A stretch of DNA of 64,000 nt, taken from the NCBI GenBank assembly GCA_949316235.1, contig OX438741.1, positions 14,199,124-14,263,123 of the forward strand, in the 5' to 3' direction. A program made the position numbers and the translations under genes. The stretch is from Oegoconia quadripuncta. Lineage: Eukaryota > Arthropoda > Insecta > Lepidoptera > Autostichidae. How positions within the stretch are numbered: position 1 is the stretch's first letter; every line of letters starts with the position of its first letter. Below, piece by piece: positions 43,301 through 53,385 of this stretch. The notes under the pieces are model-generated. The model was not told where the DNA came from. It ran no database searches and worked only from the letters and a program-made list of their open reading frames with translations.

Positions 43301-46300
43301 GCACCTTCCTCAAAAGCCGGCAAGTGACCCTTTTGGTGTTGCGGGTGGCCATGGGCGGCGGTGATTACTTTCCATCAGGTGACTCGCATGCTCGTTTGCC
43401 GCCCTCTTATATATAAAAAAATAAAAGGTTGTTAACGTACAGAGGGACAACACAATGATTCTAGAAGATTAATATTTCTATCTTTTGAGGCGTTTTTCAG
43501 AAATATACTGATGAATGGTTTCTTTTTCTATTTTGTGATATCTCTTCTAAAAAATGCCGTCATTCGCATTTATGGAGTAGGTACTTACTTTTGCAGCTCC
43601 TTTTCCCTCATCCTGGCCTTGTGTATCTTCTCTTGCAGCTCTTGAACGGCGCTGGCCTCGTTGTGCGTTATGGTGCCTTCCACCCAGTCCGTGATTTCAG
43701 ACACCCTACTGTACACGCCAGGGGAACGAGGGTCCCCGCACTGTTTCCCACCGAAGGAGACTATGCCCAGGAGGACTCCATCACGGACTGCCGGCCCTCC
43801 GGAATCGTGCTGGTGGAGGGGTAATGGAGTTAAACTACTAGGATATCATAGAATTGTAAGACGTATCGACTTATGCTACGGGATGTCAGTTAGAAGATGT
43901 GGACACTGTTTTTTGTGTCGTCGCCTACCCCACAAGCTAAAAGCCCACACTGAAGACTGCTCGCGCAGAAAAATGCGTACACACATTTAAGCACGCACAC
44001 ATGCCCACACACGCTCATTCTTGATGAGACAAAAATGAAAAAGCCATTTGTTTTCAGTCTTGACTAGGATAACATATAACTAACTGTGCTTGTGATCTAT
44101 AACACAGATGTTTAGCCTAACACAAACACACAGACTGTCACAAAGTTGGATTTACAAATTTCCAGTTTGCATGAAGTTTTTCTTGAAGTGAATAAATTAT
44201 TTCTGATTCTATAAATTGACGTGAGACGTCACGCGAGCCTGGGTCTCTACTACTTTCTTCAGACGATAGAAACGGTGGATCTGGAGTACCAGGTCAACAT
44301 AGAATCGTAAGACATTAACTAATGAATGATGCTTTTCAAATTCTGTAAAAATAATGAACTTCTAAAAAACCTGCGATCGGTAACGATGTCACAGATTGAC
44401 AAATTCTGCCATAAGAGAGGTTTATACGTAGAGAGGGATAGTAGTGAATAGGCAGCATTGACTTCTATGTATATTATACCCCCGTGTGATCGGACCTACG
44501 GACTATGAGCATCTACCTGCAGATTTACGTGACGAAACAAATGACGACGCATTCAATCGCCAACTGAGAAACTTTTTGTTGGAAAATGAATTTTATTCTA
44601 TTAAAGAGTATATGGATATGACATTTTCATAACCTCCTGACATGCTTTCTATTTTAATATATTTACTTTAACTTGTATTAAACTATTATTTGACAAAGGT
44701 GATTATGGCATATCAATAATCTCATGACATGGTTTATATTTTATTTTGTTTTATTTCATTATTCAAAAATAGTATGACGTTGACGTAACAATGGTTACAT
44801 ACTTATACTTTATTAATTAATTTTGACATAGTCACATATAATAATATGTAGATGCTAAATTTCTATCTTATTTTGTTCATTTTGTGACTAAACAAATAAT
44901 CTAGTAATGTAATGTATTGTGTATAGTTATTGTTTTACGTTTGACAATCACTTTTACTTTAAAAATCATAAATTTACGAAACTGTATGTGTGACTTAATA
45001 TTGTAAAAGTGAACTAAATAAATCTAATCTAATCTAATCTATTAATGATGATAGTACATACATTGCAAGCATCCTTCCCGCCGGTCGCATACCCGGCGCA
45101 CAGCATTCTTGGGGTGATGTAGAAACGGTAGGACTTCTGACAGGAGTCCAGCCGCATCACCGGCACGGGTACGAAGCGGACACGGTCCGGGATGTGACCG
45201 TAGCCTGACTCCTGGTGATAGAAATGATGGAACGTTAGCAATAAAAACAAAATGTTGGAGATATGCTATAACATGATATAAATAAGGGAAATAAGGTCAA
45301 ATATAGGACTCTTAATCTGACCAACTAAATTGGTAGTTGCGTTTTTCACGATTGCCTTCTGGAACCCCACCATCAACGCTAGCTACGATCTGGTACTGTC
45401 CGTGGTGAATTAAGGAGCAGGGTTTCACCTAGCCCATTTGCTGGGGGGTGGTGACTTTCTTTATTTCCTACTTTTGTGCCTTAAATTATTTGTTTAATTA
45501 GTCTGGGGTCTAAGGTATAGAGTCACGTAGAGCATCTGCAACTTTCAGTAGAAAGAGTGCGGAGATGGGAATGGTCGACATACCATTGAAAATCATTTAT
45601 TTGATAAATGACCAACGCTCTTATTGAAGTCACTAAGACTCCCTACTCGCACTTCTCACATTGCATCAGTAAAGAAAATTTCTCCAGCTCATTTCTAATT
45701 TCTGAAATACTACTCACATCCGTACTTCCCCATCCAGTGACAATGAGGATATCCTCCTCCTTCATCACGTAGTCCTTGGACGGTAGGTTAAGAACCGCGA
45801 TGTTGCGGCCAATGGGCATGGGCCGGTCCAACCGGAGCAGAGAGAAGTCGAAGTCGGCGCTCCCAGGAACGTACTCCGCGGGGAAAAATACCTGGAGAAA
45901 GTTATTGGTCAACATCATCATCAAAATCAGTGTTTTGCTCTTGAGCAATCCGACACTGAGCTATGGCCCATTTGTGCCACTGCAGCACACACATACTTTT
46001 TATACCTATGTTTTGTTTGTACTTTTATATATTCTGTTTTTATTGCCATGTTTTGTAAAATGATGTCTACATATTTACACTTGCGTGCTTCCTCAGCAAA
46101 AGTGCCCACTTAGTACATACTAAGGTTAACCTTTGAAAACCCGCTGGCACCTCCTGTTGCCAGTTCACCTTGTGAATTGGTCTCATTGGGAATCAAGAAA
46201 TTAAGCTACCTTTATCTGGTTTTTATTACTGTACTGTAATCTAAATTATGTGTACTACTTTTGTATTAACTACTTATAAATATTATTTAATGTATGTGTG

Positions 46301-49046
46301 TGGCTGGAGAAACAAATAGACGTTTATCTGTCTATCTATCATTGTTTATTGTCCAGCTGGCTGTGGAAAGAGCCATGAGTGAGTCTCTTTAGGTGATAGA
46401 ATTATATCCTGAAGAACTAAAGGCGACTATCGAATCAGGTGTTCTTGCGCTTACATTGTGCTTATTCCGTCCACAATGCTTCATCATCAAATCATTATGC
46501 CCAAGCAATAGTGCACCGCCTACCTTGCCTGCTAGAAGAAGTGACTTTCACTTGATTATGCTACTCTGGTACCGAGCAGCGGTATATGTATAAATTTGCG
46601 CCATGTAGATCACCACTATCGTACATGGTTAAGATTTATAGTGCAAAGAATGTGGAGGAATGTGTCAGGTTTCAGGAGAGAAGAGAGTTACTAGGGTACT
46701 ATAAGTATAGATGTATATTACCTTATTGACTCGAGCTTGATATCCTCCTCGATTGTGGAATGAGCTACCGGCTCGTACAATGAAAGGCACTAATTTCTTC
46801 GGATCTCCATCGACAGCGCTAAAACATAAGACTTAATAGAGCTATTAACTTGACCACGGAAATTTGTTTGCTTCTAAGATAGCAAAGGGGGGAAGATTAG
46901 TGGCGTCAGTCTCAGTTTGAGTCTTTTATGAACATTTCGCTGTTAGACTGAAGGAGATCTATACTCGCTATTGATCTGCCGTCAGTATTTGTTCCTAAGT
47001 TATGACCTCTGACCTCGAGTCGCTCAGCTAATTGCGGGAAGAATTAGTCATATTGAGTTGTATACACAGTCGCCTGAAATTTTTAAGAATGCATAATGAG
47101 CAGATTCTGCAAATCCATAGCACGTATAGGTTTTGACTACTTGATCCATCATTATCATCAGGAAATTGTTTTCGTTTGTCGTGCTAGAGAGGCGGGTTGA
47201 TGATCATGCAACACAAGTCGGTCTTGATTAGTGACGCCGTTACACGATAAATGGTTATCATGACTCCATTAGTCACCTTTTACGACACCCAGAAGAAGGC
47301 ATAAAGACCACATTGTATAGTACAAAATTACCTCTACCACGACACACCCCTCACTATGTAAAAGAGGGTACGAGGCGGATTAAGTGACTACCTTCCACTC
47401 AGTGCTCTCAAGCCACCGACTTGGCATAAAGACTGCAATCAGTTAAAAGCAATAATTTTAACCGCCTCCGTGATTTCACGAGGTCGTCCGTCAACGCTGC
47501 TATTGTCGGTATATAGAAAATGTACATAGATAGGTGCCTACATAGGCTCAATGTAAGCAATATTGGGTTTACGATTCGGAGGTCGCGGGTTCGATCCCCA
47601 GCGGAGTACATGTAGTACTCGGTTTGGTTGGTGGTAGGGTATTTTAAATGTCCGCCTGGCTAGTTACCACCATCTTATCTAAATCTGCCGCCAAGCAGCA
47701 ATGTTAATAGCATTGTTGTGTTCCGGTTGTCAGAGAGAAGATTATTTATTTTATTATTATTATTATTGGGGTTCCCGGGTCAGTACGCTTCCACCTTCGA
47801 CCTCATCTTCACTTAACATCAGGTGTGAATGAGGACAAGTACCAAAACGTTGTGCATAAAAAAAATAAAAAATCAGGACTGACTGTTATCTAGGCTTTTG
47901 AAGCAAGTTACACTCGACTGAAAATGCCACTGCTGGTCACCAATGCAAGGATTGACCACATCAGATGTTGTTCAACTAGATCAACACTATGAGTGCTTTA
48001 TTCTATTAACATCTGCTGTAATATCCTCCCTCTTATTTATTAATCCTCAGTCTGGGTGACAACGCATTTGTGATCTCTAGTATTTCAGTTTGAGAGATCT
48101 CTGGGAGTCCAGGGTTATGAGTGACTGTCCTGCCATAGCTGTAGTTATCAATTATTATACGCAGGCAGCACCACCACTGATCATGTATTAAGAAAACTCA
48201 CGACTCCAAGCAATGTCCCGCAGTAAGCACCCACTGCTCATCTATGATTGACCCTCCACACCAATGCTTCCCGTTCCTTGATATGGCCACGTTGTAAGGG
48301 TACATGCTTATACTGGTCTCCATGCCTCCGACGATGCGACGGACAGCGTAAGACCTGAACGCCCACGCGATCTGTCTATCATCGTGTTCTTCAGCTAAGA
48401 CTGAAAGGAATTATCAGAAACTTTAGCGATATTTCTTGAATCTTCTGTGATCCTAGTAACATAAGTGATACTATAGACAACATAAATAAAGTTTATATTG
48501 ATTTTGCAACCAACACACATTAGTAAAGCAAATTCCTTTATGGCGAAAATGTCATTTGTAAGATTGTACTTATTATTTTGCATAACTTTCCCGTTCACAC
48601 ACTTTAGAATTTTCTCCGTGCACCAAGTTCTACATTTAAGTACGTGATGTGGATTTCCTTAGTAGATTTCTAGCTCAGTAGTCGTAGTCAAATGTCTAGC
48701 TTAGTCTAGGACATCGTTCGCCATAACATAAAGGGTACCAAGCCTTCTTTCTGTTAGTCAATTCTCGAGATTCGAAAGGTGGATGCGGGGGATGTGGGGG
48801 TGAGAGGAGTATCTAAGTGGCCACATCTGGCCGCTTTGCCATACTGCAGCTTGTCTCAATCAAGGTTTATAGAGATATCTCCCACTTGCTTCTATGTTAC
48901 CACAACCCAGAACCACATACCCATTTGACAGCTGCCAGCGATCACAAACTTGTCTATGTAGTCTTCCCACTGTAAGGCTCTAATAAGTTTTAATAATCCA
49001 GGTACTTACTGAACACAATTTTGAAATCCGAAGTACGAACTCGCAT
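40365..49046 (-). CDS. S1 (trypsin-like) serine protease with charged C-terminal extension, 7 exons
   Basis: Exons (minus): 49010-49046, 48202-48400, 46722-46818, 45718-45891, 45062-45211, 43589-43809, 40365-40758; all introns GT-AG, phases agree, 1272 nt, 423 aa. Residues 1-34 are a short leader and pro-region ending RR; IVGG (35) marks activation; the S1 domain runs to about 266 with H75 (TAGHC), D126 (DFDFSLL), S222 (HDSGGP), three canonical Cys pairs and D216 at the trypsin S1 position. The residue before DSGGP is His, not Gly. Residues 267-423 are an extra region: basic and helical ([41 protein letters not shown]), then acidic. Probably secreted, though the leader [17 protein letters not shown] is a weak signal peptide, so exon 1 is the least certain part. 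Close family unknown. Confidence 0.9.
40840..40934 (+). repeat. Dispersed-repeat fragment attached 5' of a SINE-C
   Basis: GATTTCACAAGATCGTCAGT, CCACGCTGCTATTGCCGGT, AAATGTACATGGATAAATG lead directly into GGCTCAATGTATAC. The same insert sits in the head of the SINE-C at 47.46 kb. Confidence 0.7.
40935..41249 (+). repeat. SINE-C lacking the first 11 bases of its head (protease intron 6)
   Basis: GGCTCAATGTATACAACATT, GGTTCGATCCCC, a small scrambled patch (CACCATCAACAGCAACAAC) and the usual body and tail. Confidence 0.88.
41455..41812 (-). mobile_element. LINE-E 3'UTR with an insertion in its tail (protease intron 6)
   Basis: Plus strand AATATCAAAATCATAAAAAT, GCTTTATTTTGTA is interrupted at about 41505-41590 by TGTACGAGTATTATATTTTA, GGGATGCCTCAATACTG, then resumes ATTTTGTAGGTACACAC, AAGAACAAGCAAGAAACTC. 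Confidence 0.75.
41825..41968 (-). mobile_element. LINE 3'UTR with (CAATA)n tail and hairpin (protease intron 6)
   Basis: Plus strand AATACAATACAAATACACTT, TATTGCACAACAGATAAG, GGTGACCTTATCACTAAAAA. Hairpin at 41933-41948. Confidence 0.75.
42763..43135 (-). mobile_element. LINE-J tail joined to the GACCGGGGAAGTACC-type head (protease intron 6)
   Basis: Minus strand: CTCTCGCAGAAGACCGACG, CTTCGTCCGGTGAGCGAGGG, TCTCTCCAGAATGGTAG, an extra CTATTAGTGCTGGAGAATC stretch, then AAACGAGCCTACACCTTACT and the LINE-J 3' end with poly(A). Confidence 0.7.
43293..43430 (+). mobile_element. LINE-J 3' end, very short (protease intron 6)
   Basis: CCTGCACCTTCCTCAAAAGC, GTGACCCTTTTGGTGTTGCG, GCTCGTTTGCCGCCCTCTTA and A-rich tail. 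It faces the previous copy head to head. Confidence 0.78.
44490..45040 (+). mobile_element. LINE 3' end with (AATCT)n tail (protease intron 5)
   Basis: Coding end [45 protein letters not shown], stop, which resembles the FYSI-E-- terminus of LINE reverse transcriptases. The 3'UTR of about 400 bp ends AATAAATCTAATCTAATCT. Antisense to the protease. Confidence 0.7.
45940..46345 (+). mobile_element. LINE 3'UTR with (TATC)n tail (protease intron 3)
   Basis: GACACTGAGCTATGGCCCAT, TGCCACTGCAGCACACAC, GAAACAAATAGACGTTTATC, TGTCTATCTATC. Related to 33.4 kb. The intron between exons 3 and 4 is about 0.83 kb, half of it this element. Confidence 0.6.
47461..47866 (+). repeat. SINE-C with a 72-bp insert inside its tRNA-like head (protease intron 2)
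   Basis: ACCGCCTCCGTG is followed by ATTTCACGAGGTCGTCCGTC, AACGCTGCTATTGTCGG, GAAAATGTACATAGATAGG and only then GGCTCAATGTAAGC. In the body, GATAGCCAGTCCCCC is replaced by TTATTTTATTATTATTATTA. Confidence 0.85.
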
Positions 49047-49332
49047 AAAGAGAAAAGAAATACAAGCTTATTTTCCAAATGAATATCGCAAAAGGTACCG
49101 AAGATTGATGGGCAGTAGTGTCCAGGATTTAACGAGCATCATACAACCAGTCCAGCGTGGCTAATGCTCCAAACAGAGAATGCAAATTGCACCTCTTGGT
49201 TCCTGTTCAGTAGTACTCAGTAGACTCTTAAACTGAATGTGATACTTCATTTGTAGACATATGTACATTGGCTTAGACAACGCAAATGCGTCAAATTTTA
49301 TTAATGGCACATTTTTTGTAACATCTACCAGA

Positions 49333-49827
49333 TCATGGGATCAACTCAATGATAGAATAGTTTCCGCGGTAAGCTTTTGCAGTGCAAGTTAATTTAGCAG
49401 CATACGAGACCCCAATTAAGGGCACGAAAAGGGGCATGAGAATTAGACTTCTTGCATGGTCTAGTCCAATATATATTTGTGATAATTTCAAAGAATTTCC
49501 ATAACCTGGAGACTCCCCCCTTTCCTCATGCGCGATTCTATATCGTGTGGATGTCTCATCATTCCTAAACTTGTACTTTTCTTCTAAGAGCAGTTTTATA
49601 TCCTCTTCACTATTATACCCTTTTGCTTCCCTCAATATTGGCACGTGGTCCTTTTCTTTGTATTCTATCGACGCAAACGAAGGCATAAAACCCCTTACAG
49701 GCTCGAAGTCATAACGTCTTTTAATAGTACTATCACTTTTAGCTATTTCTAACGCTATAACATTGTTTATATATAACTTTACTATTATGATTACTATATC
49801 TATGTTTAGGCGGTTATGTTTAAACAT
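49333..49827 (-). CDS. Unrecognised single-exon ORF, 164 aa, N-terminal signal/anchor and C-terminal hydrophobic segment
   Basis: The ATG has A at -3, and AATAAA lies 31 bp after the stop (49297-49302). Residues 10-26 (DIVIIIVKLYINNVIAL) could be a signal peptide or anchor. The middle is charged (KRRYDFEPVRGF, YNSEEDIKLLLEEKYK). Residues about 128-145 (SLILMPLFVPLIGVSYAA) could be a membrane helix, followed by KLTCTAKAYRGNYSIIELIP. I do not recognise the family. No donor site before the stop would make it an exon of the protease, whose ATG is 287 bp downstream on the same strand. Being long and non-repetitive argues for a gene; there is no homology evidence. Confidence 0.5.
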   Translation of the reverse strand: MFKHNRLNIDIVIIIVKLYINNVIALEIAKSDSTIKRRYDFEPVRGFMPSFASIEYKEKDHVPILREAKGYNSEEDIKLLLEEKYKFRNDETSTRYRIAHEERGESPGYGNSLKLSQIYIGLDHARSLILMPLFVPLIGVSYAAKLTCTAKAYRGNYSIIELIP

Positions 49828-49986
49828 TTTAAATTTATCTTAAAATTAGTGCTATCATTTTTCCTTTATTTTATTTTGTTTGACGTCTTTGAGAGAGTTA
49901 ATAGGTTTCAGTGAGTGTTCAATAAAATGTTTTACGGTTAGCTTTTATTGCTCCAACGTCGTAAACCAGATGGGATTTGTACGAAA

Positions 49987-50334
49987 TCATATTTTTTTTC
50001 GGATATAAATTTCAGCATGAGTTCGTTTTACAATGTTTGATATGGAGACCGTTTTTATTCTGCTACAACGGAGTCGAAAGGAGTTTTCTGTATTGGTCGT
50101 ACGAGCATGAAAAAGGTGTCTCACATTTTTGTTTATCAAACATTTAGGGTCAGCTTTTTCTTTAAATCTTTCTTGTACAGTATGTATGCTGGCTTGTGAA
50201 ATGTGAATGCAGAGAGACCCGCTTATACTGAAAGTATTACAGTCGTCATACGGCCGCGTGTATACTTCTACATAATCTTTACTTACACAATTCATATATA
50301 CTTTTATTTCAAACATTTCATATTTGCACAGCAT
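49987..50334 (-). CDS. Possible single-exon ORF, 115 aa, unrecognised
   Basis: Starts MLCKYEMFEIKVYMN, contains six Cys and a basic C-terminus (KRTHAEIYIRKKI). AATAAA at 49944-49949 is 38 bp beyond the stop. Same orientation as 49333-49827, 160 bp upstream of it. No signal peptide or domain is visible, and ORFs of this length arise by chance in such DNA. Confidence 0.25.
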   Translation of the reverse strand: MLCKYEMFEIKVYMNCVSKDYVEVYTRPYDDCNTFSISGSLCIHISQASIHTVQERFKEKADPKCLINKNVRHLFHARTTNTENSFRLRCSRIKTVSISNIVKRTHAEIYIRKKI

Positions 50335-50458
50335 TCGTTGTTGTAAATCTTGGCATTCGTTTTATTTTCGGATTGCATAAATATGATCATGTATCTGCGT
50401 TTCGCACTCAGCTTCAGTGTTCAAGTACCTGTGATGTGGAATATACTGCGGCGTTTAC

Positions 50459-50586
50459 ATGACCTCAATCACACCTGATGTTAAATGAAGATGAGGCCGA
50501 AGGTGGAAGAGCGCTCACTCCGGAACCCCTAACTTATTTGGGTGACTGGCTATCTTATGTCTAACAACCGGAATACAACAATACTG
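50459..50586 (-). repeat. SINE-C 3' half
   Basis: Plus strand ACATGACCTCAATCACACCT, GATGAGGCCGAAGGTGG, CTAACAACCGGAATACAACA. Confidence 0.8.
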
Positions 50587-50616
50587 TGGTAACTGGTGTA
50601 GGGTTGGATGTCTTAA

Positions 50617-50721
50617 AAAAAATTATTTGTGTAAGATATAAACCATCTGGTATCCATAATACAAACCTAGTTGCTTAGTATGGATCTAGATGGCACTGTA
50701 CAAGGATATTTATCATTATTA
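50617..50721 (+). repeat. SINE-A 3' half
   Basis: AACCATCTGGTATCCATAAT, TAGTTGCTTAGTATGGA, CTAGATGGCACTG and a TTATCATTATTA tail. Confidence 0.75.
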
Positions 50722-51626
50722 TGGTTTTTATTATTAATTGAGGCTACTTATCTTCTTCCTCGCAAATTAATTCTGATTAATCTGACAGTAATTATATTTT
50801 GTTAGAAATTAAGCACAATGCCCAGAGGACACATTCCAGAGACAAATATAGCGATACAATTTCCTTGCTCGATATTAAGGAACCTTTTTAGAATTCTTTT
50901 ATCTGTCACCACAGACTAAGAGAAACCTTTTTTTGGTCTGTCACTGTTCAGTCATACAATATTTGTGGCTACTATTGTATATATTTTTATATTTTTCTTT
51001 ACGTTTTATTTATCAAATTGTGATAAGATGATATGACGAGAATTACATCATTAGCTGTCGCTTTATCATTGATTGTAAATGATTTTATTATCTTTTATAG
51101 TGGTTAGTTGTATTCTATACCCTCTTCATACCATAATTTAATTGATTAGTATATTACTGGGATACCCTTGAAACAGATATGTTTCAAGGGTATCTTACTT
51201 GTAACGTCACCAGTTTCGGGATATCTTATATACCTATATAGTTCACTGTATCAGAAAGTGCTTGGCAGGGGTGCGTAAATGAAAGTTCTGAATTAAGGTC
51301 AAAGTTCTATTGTCACTTTAGGGTGTACATACACAAAACAGAGGCACAAAGTTACATTGATAATATACGTGGAAATTGTAGTATACCGGGCGCGACGCGT
51401 AACGGGGAACGACTGGCTCTCGCTTCACAAGCGCGCCCACGCGGAGGCCAAAACTGCATGTCTCAGCATGTCGCTCGCCCTTACAATATGTAATAATTTA
51501 AAAACCATCTAAATTTTATAATAACTATATGAGTTTAATAAACCAAAAAAACCCGACAGCATATTTTGCATTTCCGCGAACGCCGTGTTGATTTTTTTTA
51601 ACATAAAATGTCTCTTAAAACACTTT
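50722..51626. other. No gene resolved; GC-rich patch at 51.39-51.49 kb
   Basis: CCGGGCGCGACGCGTAACGG, CACAAGCGCGCCCACGCGG stand out from AT-rich flanks and could be a promoter or untranslated first exon for the plus-strand membrane-protein gene, but I see no convincing coding start. GGATACCCTTGAAACAGATA / TGTTTCAAGGGTATC near 51165-51195 is a hairpin of about 15 bp stem. Confidence 0.3.
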
Positions 51627-51642
51627 AGGGATTAACCACACC

Positions 51643-52232
51643 GCCCAGCTTGGGCAGGGGAGCGCCGCGAACTCGACGCAGCGGTAGGGGACGATCTCTC
51701 CTTGCAGGCCGTAATCAAGGCTGTAGTCGGCGGCGAGAGGTCGTGGAAAGCGGTCCTCTTTTTCTGCGAGAGCGTGATCTCGCAGAAGGAGGCGGCGGAG
51801 AGAGAGAGGGAGGCCGATCCCTCCTCTCAGCCCATCCGCCGCAGGAGAACTGGGACCCGGAGAAGGGCGTATGCCCACCTTCTCCCCCCTACCTAGCGAG
51901 GCTGGGTGGTGACTCGGGGAGTCATCACCCACACGCAAGCCTCGCGAGAAGGCGCGCGTGGTGTTCCCACGCGCCTACATGAGGTGGCTGGACCAGGAGA
52001 ATCCTCCCTGCTCCAGCCTATAGGAGGGCCCGCCGCCGCCGTTGCCCTGGTGGCGGGCGCCGCGCTGGCGTGGCTGCGGACGATTACCGAGGGGTACCCG
52101 TGGCTACGCCGTTTTCGGTGCGTGCGGAGGAACACCAGAGGGTTTTTAGTGGGTAGGACCGCTCCCGTCTGGAGTCCCCGTCAGCGGCGGGTCGAACGCG
52201 TAAATGCGTTTTCCCCCCGTCAAAAAAAAAAC
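51643..52232 (+). mobile_element. R1-clade LINE, 5'-truncated, 16-bp target-site duplication
   Basis: Coding end AVGDDLSLQAVIKAVVGGER, SWKAVLFFCESVISQKEAAE, REREADPSSQPIRRRRTGTR, stop, typical of the C-terminus of R1-type ORF2. A GC-rich 3'UTR ends GCGTAAATGCGTTTTCC and an A-run. AGGGATTAACCACACC occurs at 51627-51642 and 52233-52248. Several long GC-rich ORFs on both strands over it are shadows. Confidence 0.9.
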
Positions 52233-52248
52233 AGGGATTAACCACACC

Positions 52249-52555
52249 ATCTTATTTATTGCATGAAACGGAGGATCGAAAGGGTCTTAAAACTTAAAAA
52301 ATTAACTATTGATACCTATGTAAAAAAATGATTAAAAAATAACAGTGAGACTTGAGTTAAAACTGGAAATCCATGTGCCAAAAAAAAGGATCCGTCAGTT
52401 CATCAGTCAGTCAGTTAGTTTAATATTTCGAATTTGAACTAGAATAACCCATCACACCAGCCTCAACACACTAGACATTCATCCATCCATAGCCACACTA
52501 CTACAAAAAGCAACAATCTTAAACACATGCATACTAGTAAGGAAATTCCTCTCGT
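52249..52555. other. No feature recognised
   Basis: AT-rich spacer between the R1 insertion and a LINE tail; a TCAGTTCATCAGTCAGTCAG patch is the only regularity. Confidence 0.45.
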
Positions 52556-52690
52556 TAAATTCAATTCAATTCAATTCAATTTATTAATGTGAAACACAGG
52601 TATAAAAGATGTTAGTAAATATGATGGTATAAGTAACTAACACTGTGATCTACCATTTTGGCATACAAAAAAAAATGGTTAGTTATTTAT
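52556..52690 (-). mobile_element. LINE tail with (ATTCA)n
   Basis: AAATTCAATTCAATTCAATT then TTATTAATGTGAAACACAGG; layout matches minus-strand LINE 3' ends elsewhere (pentamer tail, then TTTATT). Confidence 0.5.
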
Positions 52691-52922
52691 CTAAGGCAAA
52701 AAAAAAAAACAAATATATTACAGTAGATACCCATTAGCTTAGCAAATTATTATTATAATTCCATGTCAATTATTAAGGACAATGTTAAAATTGTAAAATA
52801 CGATTGAAATTGGTAAATAAAAATGTCACATTGGAATGATATTAAATTAAAATTACATAGTCATGGAATATTTGACATGAATTATATTCAATTAAATTGA
52901 CATAACGTAGACTTATGCACTT

Positions 52923-53385
52923 CCCAGAGGGAAGAGGCGGAGAGGCAGAGAGAGGACGATCCCCTCTCTCAGCCGATGCGCAGGATACGAGTGGGCCGGA
53001 GACGCCTGGCCCACGACCGCCTGCCGCCCTGAATTGGTAGCCCTTGGGTGACAGGTTCCGGGGGGGGAACCAGCCACCCACAGTCCTATGTGGACGAGTG
53101 CCGACATGCCACGTGTCCACGGCATGCCGACACTAACGAGCTGAGTCTCGCCTTTAGGCGGACGACCCGCTGGCAGGGCCTGCGGTAGCAAAGTGCGAAC
53201 GCGTAGGCACGTGGTCCCTGACAATAGCGGAGGGAGCGGACACCAGGGGGTTTTAGTGGGTATTCCGCCTCCTACCATCCGCTGGTCATGGAGGCGGCGA
53301 GTCCCACACACCCCTGCCACCGGCCCCCTAGCGGTGGCAGGAAGCGCGTAAACGCGTTTCCCCCTGAAAAAAAAAAAAAAAAAAA
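52923..53385 (+). mobile_element. R1-clade LINE, 5'-truncated, 14-bp target-site duplication
   Basis: Starts in the same ORF region as the 51.6-kb copy: QREEAERQREDDPLSQPMRR, IRVGRRRLAHDRLPP, stop. 3'UTR words GGGGGTTTTAGTGGGTAT, GCGTAAACGCGTTTCC and about 20 A. AGACTTATGCACTT flanks it at 52909-52922 and 53386-53399. Long poly(A) and matching duplication suggest a recent insertion. Confidence 0.9.

Noticed and set aside
43591..43990. Plus-strand ORFs over protease exon 6
   Set aside because: Antisense shadows of a conserved S1 exon.
45643..45717. Read-through of protease exon 4 into [19 protein letters not shown]
   Set aside because: The donor GAT|GTGAGT is good and joins in phase to exon 5, which supplies the conserved Cys residues; the read-through is intron.
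49333..49827. The 164-aa ORF as the first exon of the protease
   Set aside because: No donor site occurs before its stop, it has its own AATAAA, and a phase-matched small first exon exists at 49010-49046.
51615..52241. Long GC-rich ORFs on both strands at 51.6-52.2 kb and 52.8-53.3 kb
   Set aside because: They lie within R1-clade insertions bounded by target-site duplications; only the short C-terminal ORF2 frame is meaningful.
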